Below are positions 52,801-62,800 of a stretch of DNA of 64,000 bases, one piece after another. The translations under genes were made by a program, and so were the position numbers. A model generated the notes under the pieces. It did no database searches, was not told where the DNA came from, and was given only the letters and a program-made list of their open reading frames with translations. Location of the stretch: NCBI RefSeq assembly GCF_031877795.1, contig NC_133932.1, positions 78,357,937-78,421,936 on the forward strand, in the 5' to 3' direction. Every line of letters begins with the position of its first letter. Position 1 is the first letter of the stretch. The stretch comes from Strix aluco. Taxonomy: Eukaryota > Chordata > Aves > Strigiformes > Strigidae.

Positions 52801-55800
52801 GCATGGACTATCTGGAACTGTTCTGTCACCAAAATATTTTGAATTTATGAAGGCCTTTACAATACAAACATAAGAGTTCAACCTACAAATGTTTTAGCGG
52901 ACTGAACAATAACAATATGTTTAGTATTTTTTAACCTCTCTTTCTTGATGAAATTAGGGAGAGACTGGGGAATATTCTGCTTATCCTAGTTTGCTGAGAT
53001 GGCAAAATATGAACACTTCAAGACCTGCTTACCTTAAAATTGAGCAAGCCCACTGCCGTTTCCACAAAGGGGATAAAATTCATTGGTTCTACAAGGGTTC
53101 GGCCTTTTAGGTGATGTAAGAATTTGTCTGAAAACTAAAACTAGACAGTATGAGCTATCAGAGAGAAAAAAAAAGAAAGAACAACCTGCATGTATATATA
53201 ACACGTTAAATTTTCACCTGGTTGTAACAACACCCCTCCCCACCCCAAAACCTTATAAGTAAAAAAATTAAAACAGCTTTTAACAAGGCCTGAGATTTGA
53301 AACAGCAGCATTCCCATACATTTCTAAGTTTGGAGTCTGGTTTGCAAAAAAAAAATCCAGGCTTAGCACCTCTCACCCTGGCTTAGTGAAATGCAAATCC
53401 GTGGGCCCTGGAAAACAATGAAGTGCTGCTGTACCTGAGGTCCGGTTTTGTTTCAGGTCCAGCACTGCCATCACTGGAAGCGCTCCCCAGCCTTCTAAGT
53501 GGCATCCGTATTATTCATTACGGCACCGTTACCCTTTTGTTCAATAGGCTTTTCTTCATAATTTTTTAGCTTACCTAGGAAGGCCTTAAAAAGGAAGTTT
53601 AATTCTTTGAAGACCAAAGCTTGCCAATTTTTTCCATGAGACCAGTTCACAGCTAGCTCTGAGCTGCCAGTGGGGTAGCCCAAATTCCAAAATCTATCAT
53701 CTGGAAACATACAAAAGCTCTTGCACAGATTTTTCCCCTTTCAAAAGGAAAAAAAAAAAAAAAAAAGAGGGGAAAAAACCCTCAGTCCTATATTGTAAAT
53801 CTATTATGTCTGTCCAGATCGAGTAATTTGCGCAGAGATAAACATATCGCAGGTATGGCAAAAATATGTTAGTAAATAAAGACAAAAATAACATATGCAT
53901 ATATTTTAAATTTAAGGAATATTCGACTATTAATGGATATCAAAGGAAAGGGAATTTTAATCATCTCTCCATTCAGTCTCAGTTGGGTAAATCATATCTA
54001 AGAGATTTGCATAAATATAAACCATCAAAGACTTTTCATCTTCAAAGGGGGTTTCAAGACCCTATAAGCTTTGTACTGTAATCATCGCAGGTCACAACCC
54101 TGCAGGAATAAGGCTGCTATGGCAACATAAAAAACTAATGCTTAAGGCTTAGCATAATATTCTGACTAATAGAAAGGAAACTCATTTTAAAAGCTGGCAG
54201 CCTATTTACCAGAAGCTGGATTAGAGGTGTTATTTCCCCTTTTAGTTTCCCCCCACCGCCCCTCCCCAAAAGAAGGAAAATCTAATCACCCAGATCTTGA
54301 AAAAAAGCTTTCCAGCAATTTGCAGTAACTTTACAATTAGGCCAAAATAAATCACAGCTTTCTTCGATGAAGAATTCTGCCCTTCCCATCCCTGCTTTGC
54401 ATCGTCATTGTGGCCCTCTTGGTAACTTTTCCTTGGAGAAGAGAATTCCACCCAAAAATGTGCAAGGAGGGAAAAAATAATAATCAATGCAATTCACACA
54501 TGTCAGTGTACAGTATGGCAGGTACTATAGTGACAGAAAACAGTAAACTTCATCCAGGCAAATGCAGAAAATTAGGTAGTATAATGGCATCAGCATATAT
54601 TCTTAAGACTCCTATCTGATTTTTATTTTTTTAAGGGGGAAGAAAAAGTAAAAAGCGCTACTGTGTTTATATTTTAGGTGCAAGTTAAAGCAGCAGAGCT
54701 TTTATTTTGTTTTAAAATATTTTACATGTCACACTCCTGGGATTTTTGCTATCTTTTGTTTTGAAGGTAAACAACAAAAAAAAGCACATTTAATTAAATA
54801 TTGTCTCCCTCCCTCTCCCTTTAAAAAAATTTGCAATAAGCACCAATACAAAAGGTAACGAGTGGAGAAGTTTCAATTAATTTTTTGTGGAGAAGTTTCA
54901 ATTAATTTTTTTTTTTTTTTTTTCAAAAGGAGACGATTAAATGTTTCCGGCCCGGTAAAGTGTTCATTTCAGGGAGAAAGAGGGGAAAAAAAAAAAGAAG
55001 GCGGAGGGAAAAAAAACCCACAAAGCTTGGGGAGGGGATGAAGTAGCAAGGCCTCAGCAATTCTTTCAATTCCAGTGCACACCCAATAGTGTGTCGGGAA
55101 GAATGCACACTGGTCGGGATTTGTGGGAGAATTGTCCCGCCACAAAGGAGGGAGAGTTACGCTTGTTATAGTCCAATAAGCCATGCCAGTCAAACAAGTA
55201 CCCACACTAGGGACAAAAGGAAAGCAAGAGATTCTCACACAAAAGAAAACAAGTAAGCCCATCTTTTAGTTGTGCATCAGCCTCCAGGTTTTCTGCTGCA
55301 CATAAATAAAAATGAAGGGGGGGGGGTATGTGTGGGGGGAAATAAACAGCTTCTGGGAGGCTGAAAAATCATGCCAGAGTGAGTTTTGGGACAACTGTGA
55401 AAAGAAGGCAGTGGCGTTAAGCAGAGTGCACACTTTGTGTGCAAAGGTTGGGCAAAGTGAGAAGGAAGCAAAAGGCAGACCATGAGGCAGAAGTTGTTGG
55501 GGCTGGCTTGTTTTCCAGGATGGAAATCAAAGTTAGCGAGAGGGAAGGTGGAAGGGGATGAGGGGACAAAGAGGCCCTGCATCCCACCTCCCCGCAAAAC
55601 CTACTTGGTGGCAGCAAGGGCCCTGCCAGTTTGGAAGCATGAATATTCATTACTGACAAGTTACATCTAACACTTACATGGCTGTAAACCCTGAGAGGTA
55701 TACTCTGGTTAATTTAATTAAATGTTGGTGAAGGGGATGGTGTACCTTCCATCGTGAACGGTGGAGGCCAAAGGGGCAGCACCACAGAATGGATGGGGCT

Positions 55801-56894
55801 CGTCATGTACCCAATGTATTTGCTCAGTTGTATGCTCACACCCGATCTCAATGGTTTGATCAAGGTTAGATGCTGAGATTAAAATAGATCCTAATATGTC
55901 TGCCTGCCTTTCATCACAGCTTGCACGCGTGCTAGTTGCTTGGCTAGCGGTTTGCAAAAATATAGAAGTGAATAATTAAGTATTATTCCTTTACTGGCAT
56001 GTTACAGCAATAATGGTATATCTAAACAAATGTCCCCCTTTCTTGACAATTAAAACAATTATAGTATAATTAGGCCTATTTCAAAGTTTTCTTAAGTAAT
56101 TTGACATGCCAACCATTTACATTTCAGGTTTTTATTGGCTGAAAAGTCAGTCGTGAAACACAAACACACCTGCCAGCAATTAAAAAGGAAGAAATAGAGA
56201 ACTGTTCAGGAAATAATATCTGTGCTAATTAAAAACACTAGTTAAAAGCTTCCTGTTTGTTCCTCCAGTTGCCCCAAGGAGTGACCTCCCCCCAACCCAT
56301 TTTTTCATATGTCGCTAACATGGTTTCCCCATCTCCTGCTTACAATGCATGTAACTAAGGTGCACAGACAGAGACAATAATTTTGCTTCTTAGGACAGTT
56401 AGAGAAGAGTCAGATACTTATGCTTCTATTTTTGATAATATACTCTGACATCAATATTGATTTTTTGTTGACTGTGGGAGAAATAAACCTGGTTTTCTTT
56501 ATAAATGCAAGGTGTTCCACATATGCTTTTTATACAGCACATCTTACACACATTTAAATGGATGCATTCCCTAATTACCTTAGCCAAGCAACAATATTAT
56601 ATGGTATTTGCAGCCTTCCTCATAACTCAGAGTCATTCATCTCTATGCCTGTGTGAACTTGGCCCAACAGCTTCAGTCAAAAGCTACTGTGTTGTTGGTA
56701 CTCACCCATCTTATTTCTTCAACATTTTCAACCTTTGGCAGCATCATGCTTGAAGGAAGGGTCTTGGACTGCAAAAGCACTTCTAGATCTTCTTCTGCAA
56801 GACCACTGGACACGGAGTTTATCCTAACACACTTTTCAGCATGGCCAAAGTCAAACTCTTCAAGTGTTTTCACAACAGTCAGTCTTGCTTCTCT
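28727..56894 (-). CDS. CLYBL: CLYBL, citramalyl-CoA lyase, mitochondrial (3' part of gene, six coding exons)
   Basis: Coding exons on the minus strand are 56894-56706, 53134-53033, 51209-51116, 49748-49581, 44524-44400 and 28822-28727. Spliced, they give 257 residues plus stop, colinear with the C-terminal part of vertebrate CLYBL, which is about 340 residues long. The family is the HpcH/HpaI aldolase and citrate lyase beta TIM barrel. The known role is mitochondrial cleavage of citramalyl-CoA to acetyl-CoA and pyruvate in itaconate and C5-dicarboxylate breakdown, which protects B12-dependent methylmalonyl-CoA mutase; malate and beta-methylmalate synthase activities are also reported. Visible family motifs in order are KCVRINS, PFVETA (metal-binding Glu), GGEDFRASIG (metal-binding Asp), VIHPNQ and SMIDMP (catalytic Asp). 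All junction phases agree, all introns are GT-AG and no frame breaks occur, so this is a functional gene and not a retrocopy. The first exons, with the transit peptide and the VPGND-type substrate loop, were not found and presumably lie past 64000. Confidence 0.95.
30515..30560. repeat. ACA then ATTA/ATA microsatellite
   Basis: CAACAACAACAAC runs into alternating ATTAATATTAATACTAATATTAATAATAC units. Confidence 0.8.
33021..33062. repeat. Poly-T / TTG / C tract
   Basis: Two T runs separated by TTGTTGTTG, ending in a C run. Low-complexity intronic sequence. Confidence 0.85.
35931..36000 (-). mobile_element. CR1 LINE 3' end fragment
   Basis: On the plus strand it begins with the doubled ATCATAGA unit (reverse complement of the CR1 terminal ATTCTATG repeat), followed by GGTTGGAAGGGACCTCAAGG and ATCATCTGGTCC. 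The element therefore lies on the minus strand with its 3' end at 35931, severely 5' truncated as is usual for CR1. It gives the strongest taxonomic evidence for a bird. Similarity fades after about 35995. Confidence 0.88.
44400..44524 (-). CDS. CLYBL: CLYBL coding exon (probably exon 7)
   Basis: The exon is 125 bases; the first two complete the split Gly, followed by 41 codons, KQVIHPNQIAVVQEQFSPSP and then EKIKWAQELISAFEEHQRLGK. KQVIHPNQ is the hallmark IHP motif of the citrate lyase beta/CLYBL family. The acceptor is TTTGTAG and the donor GTAAAT is at 44399-44394, phase 0. The segment EKIKWAQELISAF is the C-terminal helix region used for subunit packing in related lyases. Confidence 0.96.
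44525..49580 (-). other. CLYBL: CLYBL intron, about 5.1 kb
   Basis: AT-rich intronic sequence between verified exons; donor GTATGG, acceptor TTTGTAG, phase 1. It contains a TG/TA dinucleotide repeat at 46990-47064 and a possible fossil repeat at about 48340-48440. No coding sequence recognised. Confidence 0.9.
46990..47064. repeat. TG and TA dinucleotide repeats
   Basis: GTGTGTATGCGTGTGTGTGT continues into TATATACCCCC and then imperfect TA units to about 47064. Confidence 0.88.
49581..49748 (-). CDS. CLYBL: CLYBL coding exon (probably exon 6)
   Basis: The exon is 168 bases, starting in phase 1 (it completes the Gly of SIG) and ending with the first base of the Gly in GFTG. It encodes ATSSKETHDILYARQK, then AKAFGLQAIDLVYIDFRD and RRQSREGASMGFTG. 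It forms the later strands and helices of the TIM barrel. The acceptor is TTCGTAG and the donor is GTATGG at 49580-49575. The ASMGFTGK stretch leading into the IHP motif of the next exon is strongly conserved across the family. Confidence 0.95.
49749..51115 (-). other. CLYBL: CLYBL intron, about 1.4 kb
   Basis: Donor GTTGTT, acceptor TTCGTAG, phase 1. AT-rich, with a T-rich tract near 50829-50855. Nothing else recognised. Confidence 0.9.
51116..51209 (-). CDS. CLYBL: CLYBL coding exon (probably exon 5)
   Basis: The exon is 94 bases: 31 codons plus the first base of a split Gly codon. It begins AVCEEALRTGSQAG and ends DAVVFGGEDFRASI. GGEDFR carries the second metal-binding acidic residue of the family. 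The acceptor is TTGAAG and the donor is GTTGTT at 51115-51110, which is weak compared with the other introns. Conservation is lower in the first half (ALRTGSQAGFH), a surface region that varies between vertebrates. Open frames on the plus strand here are shadows of this exon. Confidence 0.93.
51210..53032 (-). other. CLYBL: CLYBL intron, about 1.8 kb
   Basis: Donor GTAAGC, acceptor TTTGAAG, phase 0. AT-rich. It contains an imperfect short duplication (GATTCCTTATAG at 51673-51684 and 51693-51704). No coding sequence recognised. Confidence 0.9.
53033..53134 (-). CDS. CLYBL: CLYBL coding exon (probably exon 4)
   Basis: The exon is 102 bases, or 34 residues: it begins FSDKFLHHLKGR, continues VEPMNFIPFVETAVG and ends LLNFK. 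Glu in FVETA matches the family's magnesium-coordinating glutamate. The acceptor is TTTTAG above 53134 and the donor GTAAGC is at 53032-53027, both phase 0. The preceding exon ends in Trp, giving WF at the junction as in mammalian CLYBL. Confidence 0.94.
53135..56705 (-). other. CLYBL: CLYBL intron, about 3.6 kb
   Basis: Donor GTGAGT, acceptor TTTTAG, phase 0. It holds an A-rich tract near 53750-53766, a 25-bp tandem duplication at 54862-54911, a 12-bp palindrome at 55639-55650 and an AT-rich block at 55700-56120 that resembles conserved noncoding DNA. Confidence 0.9.
54862..54911. repeat. 25-bp direct tandem duplication
   Basis: GTGGAGAAGTTTCAATTAAT followed by five T occurs at 54862-54886 and again, identical, at 54887-54911, followed by a longer T run. 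Confidence 0.95.
56706..56894 (-). CDS. CLYBL: CLYBL coding exon (probably exon 3)
   Basis: This exon encodes 63 residues, starting REARLTVVKTLEE and ending NVEEIRW. It includes KCVRINSVSSGLAEEDLE, the most recognisable stretch of the family; the Arg in CVRINS is in the substrate-binding region of HpcH/HpaI-type lyases. The acceptor is TTGTAG just above 56894 and the donor is GTGAGT at 56705-56700. Both ends are phase 0 if the acceptor AG is at 56896-56895. A second AG two bases further in (56894-56893) would move the start to 56892 and change the phase, so the upstream exon is needed to settle it. Confidence 0.93.
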
Positions 56895-59800
56895 CTACAA
56901 TATATATTAGTTTAGAGGCACAAGAGAAGATAAAGAAAGCATATTTTCTATTGACAGAAAAGTGCATTGAGCAGAAAAGTTCTTGAAACAATGTAGGGGA
57001 AAAGCTAGACTGCAAGTATATTGGTGTCCCCAAGATGTCTGTCACTCTTGGACTTTAATTGAAGCAGTCATCACCAGCACCTCGCAATTTTACTTTCCTC
57101 ATTTCTTTATAAATGATCAGGTTTTATGTCTAAGCATTTCTACACCACCACTTATAGAAAACAAGACTTTTGTGTCCACTAGTGCTGAACATGTCTAACA
57201 AACACAAATCTTTATACTCACCATAATGTGTTGCACTAACTGTCTGCACTCACAAAACCATCATATTATTAAATTTGCATAAACCAGTTCATTTTTGTAA
57301 TTAATCTCTATATTGCCTGGACGTCAGTAAGCACAGATGTACATATACTTCTTTGGTTTTGCTATGCAAATCTTCCTTCTCTCCACATATCCAAAGTGTA
57401 TTAAAGCCCATGCTAGAGTTTACAACTAGCATGTGAAAACAACACCAAAATAACTTGGAGATTTTTCTTGAACCACATAGAAAAGCTATTCTCCTGCTGG
57501 CATAAAATAAAATCTCCAAAGACATGCGCTTCCCATGGTCATTCGCTGTTTTTGTGAATGTAAATTTACAAATCTGTTTGGTAGTTGATTTGCACGAAGA
57601 ATACTTGCATGCTTTTCTGAAACGAAACACATTTCTTGGCCTGGAGAAGAAGCTGGGGAGGGGGGGAAGGAGGGTGCTGGGCTCCTTGCTTCCTGCCAAC
57701 TGCAGTTTCAACCCCAAATTCCTTCCACTTGCCAACAGCCCCTAACAAATTCGCATTGTCAAAATGCACACTTATCAAAAGTCATTTCATTTGTGAAGAG
57801 TTTTTATGGGGGCTAATAAAACTTTAAAGCTCCTGACTCACGGAGCTTCAGGAATGACTTTAACAATATGCAGTCACTGAATAGAGATGCTTTTCAAGAA
57901 AACAGGCAAACTCAAGGGGAAAAAATAAAAAGAAATCATCAAAGTTAATATCCAGGCTAATACCAGTCAGCAAGACAGCACATGACAGTAGATTTAAACC
58001 AGACAGATGCAAATCTCTGCTGGCAAGAGGGGCAGAGGCGGTTTCCCAATGTGGTCTGAGTTAAACAGTGTGAGGGAACAGTAGCTTACAGTTGTCAGGT
58101 CCGATCAGAACAGGGTCTCCCAGGCCAGTTTAAGACAGCTCTGCAGTGTACTGATTTACAGGGCTGGGACGCCTGATAATTAGGGTAAGTTTAGAGAAAA
58201 GCAAGTGATGGCTCTTAACTGGTTAAAAGGAAGGAATAATGAAGCAGAAAGTTAATGAAATCTGAAGCAAACAGCCTTCAGCTTGGGGCTACTAGCCGTG
58301 CTTCTCCGAAGGTTGGGAGCATATGCCTGTTAATCGGACAGACGGGAACAAGGCACACATGTATGCATCCCTGTGCTGCGATCAAGGGGCATGTTCAGAG
58401 GTAATCTCTGGAAAATACAACCCAAAACGTTCGAACTGCTGTGAATGGACTCTGACTGGGACCATTAGGAAAGCCACACAAAGATGCATGCAGTTTACTA
58501 CAAACACGTCCAGCTGGAAGACAGCTCCGGCACACAGCCGTCTGAAATGGTGCTTCCGAATTAGGTAAACCAAACCATATGATGCCAATACTGGGTAATA
58601 TAAATCCCCTATGTTTTCCTTCTCCGACCAGGGGTAATGGATTTCTAGGGCTGGGCTGAAAGTTTCTGGACATAATGCAGAAGGGTAGCTTAAAAACACG
58701 CTCCAAACCAATTTATGCTTTTAATTAAAGTCAGATTATCACCGTTTCAGCACACACTGATCCAATTTGCAAAAGAAAGATTTCCCCAAATTATCCACTA
58801 AGGCAGCATCCAATTCCTACTGAAGGCACATCTCTTGCAAACTTACAGCCTAATTCATTATAATTTTTTTCAGATTATAATAATGAGTAGTAGACCGTCT
58901 CATTAGCTATTTTTCTCCTCAGGCTGCAAACTCCCTTCCCAAAAAAGACAGATCGTGTCTTTCTAGGTATATTTCCATACAAAACACTTATTAACAGGCT
59001 GTTGCTGTTATCAATTTACATAAACTAAATGTGCAGCCCTCTGGTACGTATCCCAAAAATAACCAACAACTTCACTGAATTTATACCAACCAACAAACAT
59101 GGGGAGGGGGTTGTTGTTTTTTCCCATATTTTAATAGAAAATATGTTGCTATGTTAGTTAACACACCCATGCCATCTGTTGGGTTGAGAATTGATGCATT
59201 TGCTTAGAACCACTACATTTTAGATCTGTCTGCTTAGATACCCCAGGAATGGAAACATTTCCCTTCCATGATAAAATACTTCTAGTCACTATAGTTTCCA
59301 CATCAGGATTCAATTTATGTTTCTAATTGTAGGACAAACTGAGAGGACCTGGCTGCCAAAGTCAGAGCTCGTGAGGGGGCTGACTTGGTGCCTACCCTTC
59401 CTACAACGGTGTATCATATCCCCACCCAGGCTTCCAATAAAACATTTCATGGGTAAATAAAAAAATGTACTAAAACCTCCGACTAAATGTACTAAAACCA
59501 TGGACGAAAGGAGAGCTCTTTCTGCCTCATTACCCAGGGAAATGTAGATGCTATTCTTGTAAGATCCATGCAAAAGCTAAAATTTTAAGCTAGGTAAACT
59601 ACTTCAACATTGTAACAGTAGAGAAAAAAGTAGTCCTCGATACAATAATGCCTTTATAGTAGTAGATGCAAGAATAAACACATTTTCCAAACACTATGTA
59701 AGGTCCCTACCAAGAATGGCCAAAATAGAAATTTTAAGGAACGGTGAAAAAAATTATTTACTCTGTTCTTCACATGAGAAACACAACATTGGATAGTACT

Positions 59801-62800
59801 CTGCTGTGAATGAATAGCTGATAAAGAAATAAAACTGATTGTTAAGTAAACAATTCCATCCCCAGGTAGCTTGGGATGGTGGTATCCCCCTTGTGTCCCA
59901 CGTGGGCTGGGTTCTTTATCAAACTGAACAAGGGAGAAAGACAACAGAGAATTTCATGGTAAACAGTGATGGTAAACACTAAATATGCAACTTGTGCTGG
60001 AAAACCCACTGGGGAAAAAAATATTGGTCAGGGTTGCTACTTTACATTCCTTCTGTTTGACTCTGAGGAGTACATAGGAAGATGTTCATTACCACGTGCA
60101 GCTATGCCAACTGGAGAAGGTAAAGGTTTCAGTGACGCAGCATCGCCGACAAATCCACCGCCACCCAGACACACAGACATTGAAATTAAAGATGGGAATA
60201 CGTGTGTTGCTGGCTCGATTGGCACCCATTAAACCTAATAACTAACCATCCTCATGAGTTCCTAGCTCTGAATTATCAAATCTGCAAAGAAAACAACATC
60301 CGTCCACTTTTACACTCCAGTGGAAGAGGTGGTCCCTCGCGGCGGGGCTGCGCAGTCTCGCCATCTGGAGAATAAATCGAGTGTGAAGTACAGTATAGTT
60401 TGGGACCAAGCTCCGTGGCGGCAGCCCAGCAGTTAGTTCATTAGTCCCAAACTTGCGGGGATTAGTGCGGTATCAGCTCTACTGTCGGATGGGATCAGGC
60501 AGGCAGAGCACAAGACTTGGGGAAGGGGGTGGTGGTGAAGAAGGAGCCCCTCAGGCTTATTTATAAAACTACACCATATAAGCACACCTAAATAGGTGCC
60601 TTTGGTAATAGTATTATCATAGTCTCCTACCAGCTAAATCAGTACCTTTCCTTCTTTTCTTTTCTTTTTTTTTTCCCATTTTTTTCTTTAAGTTATATGT
60701 CAAGACATAGAAATTTCTGCTTCGAAACAGAAGGAATGCCACAGAGCTGGAAGCTCAGCCACCCACTCACCCTGGACACAGTGTTAATACAGCAATAATG
60801 AAGCAAAGATGATCAGATTAACAGAATTTTGGGGACTGCAACAGCAGACGGAAAAATGACATTTTCTTCTTTTCAAACTGGTACGATACCCTACAAACCA
60901 GTTTTCCAGCACTGTGATTTCTAGATCTGCTTGATTCTGGGGACAAAATCTCTGTTTTGATTTATCTTTATTGCCTAGTCTTACCACCTTTATTTCCTCA
61001 AGACTTTCAGGTCTTAATGTTGAGATAGCGGGTATACTTAAAGATATGTTTATGTATAGATCTCATCCTGCTAACATCTTTTGGTGATAATTATTCATAT
61101 GGAAATGTAAATATATGATGTGCTAAAATGGCAGGCCAGAATCTATCATCCTCATTGCCATAATAAGTTTGCATGTTTCAAATGGCAGAGGAAAAATTAA
61201 TTACTATAATCACAATTCAAGTTATTTTTTGTGACAGGTCTGACATGGTAAAAACATACAATTATGTGTTAATGTTACTTCCCTGGAGTGGTTTGTTTAC
61301 AGGACTTGACATTGCTGAATCTTTGCCACTTATATTAGTGCTTACTCTACAAATGCATCTCTCAAATAAGATTTTGCAGAAGTGCACATATAATATATAC
61401 CCACAGCACTTTTTGGGCAAAATTGAGTTTCTGCAGAGGGAAAGGCTGACATTTTTTACATGTTTAATGCTCCATCAGTGAAATGATGCCACACAGAATG
61501 ATACTTCATTTAGTTTCAAATTCACAGATGAGATTGGCAAGAGGAAAGACAAATTACATTTGTTTTTAAGGAAACAAAGAGAACTGTAACCGTGGAGCAG
61601 AGTGTTTCTGAGAACAGGAGGTGCTTGGTTCATGAGACTTGCCTTCTACCTTACATGCATCAGGAGAATAAATCTTTGAAATGGCAAATACTTATTTTTA
61701 GTTAGTCTTGTTAGACTGAAAACTGCTGTAAAATATGCATACATTGCAAAGCCTTCAGGAAGCTGTTACTAAATAATTTCTTATAGTTACCTTCAAGCAG
61801 ATAATCAGTTCATGAGTTTTTAAAGACTTAGGAAGTTTTAAAGCACATTTTCTTTTAGTTCAATAGGGAACATGCCAAACCCACCATGTAATCCTCAAGG
61901 AAAGAAGGGCCAGGAGTGGGGAGGAGGAGGGAGAATAGGGTCTCCCATGGTGTATGTGGTGCTTCTCTGCAGTTCAGGCAAACGCATGTTTTAGAGTGCT
62001 GCAAGATTCTAATTTTTCTGCCACTCTTTCCTGAAATCTTCAAATTCTTTCTTTAACGATTATTTGGTCTATTCAAGCCTTTTCTTTTTTTATACCAACC
62101 TTTTCACTTTTCTGAAAGAGAGATTCTTCATGACATAATGAGTCATCTAACTCTGTGCATCTCTAGCATCTGCTGCTTTTCTCTCTGCTCTGCTAATTGT
62201 CTTTACATGCAGTATATGGTCTAGCAACACTAAAATGAAGCAAACTTCCATGGTCAGTATTATGAACTAAGCTGCAATTTAATTATGCTCTTCTGAGGAA
62301 TCTTAATTTCTTTGCCTATTTTCCTAGAAGTGTCATTTAGGGTCTAGGAATGCATCAGTGTGCCTATCAACAATGTTTATCCTGTATTTTTAAAGGACAA
62401 GATCTCTTAAAGCTGTTTATGAATAGCTGGGACCTGCTTGCTGCCATGGGAGATTAGCAAACCTCTCCCTCCCTCTACCAGTGTGGACCATGTGGATCCT
62501 GAAGATATTAGATGGGGTCTCTCCAACATCACCAGAGTTGGGCAATTTCCATGAATGATGATCGATCGAGTGATGGCCTGTCTTGAGATGCTGTGAACAT
62601 GTGGTACCAGAGAACAAGAACCCGAGGTCCACTCAGCCGGCAGCCCAAGACCCAGGGCTCATGAATGCCAGTAAAGCTTTAGGGGTGCTTCAGCTATGTA
62701 AGGACTACATTTCTGCTGAGCTGGGGTACCCAAGGATGTGTATATTAGTGCAAGAGAAAGACATTTTCACAAGTTGTGTTTAAGATACTTTTCCAACTTG

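Noticed and set aside
28727-56894. CLYBL as a processed pseudogene
   Set aside because: Exons are separated by GT-AG introns with matching phases and no frame disruptions.
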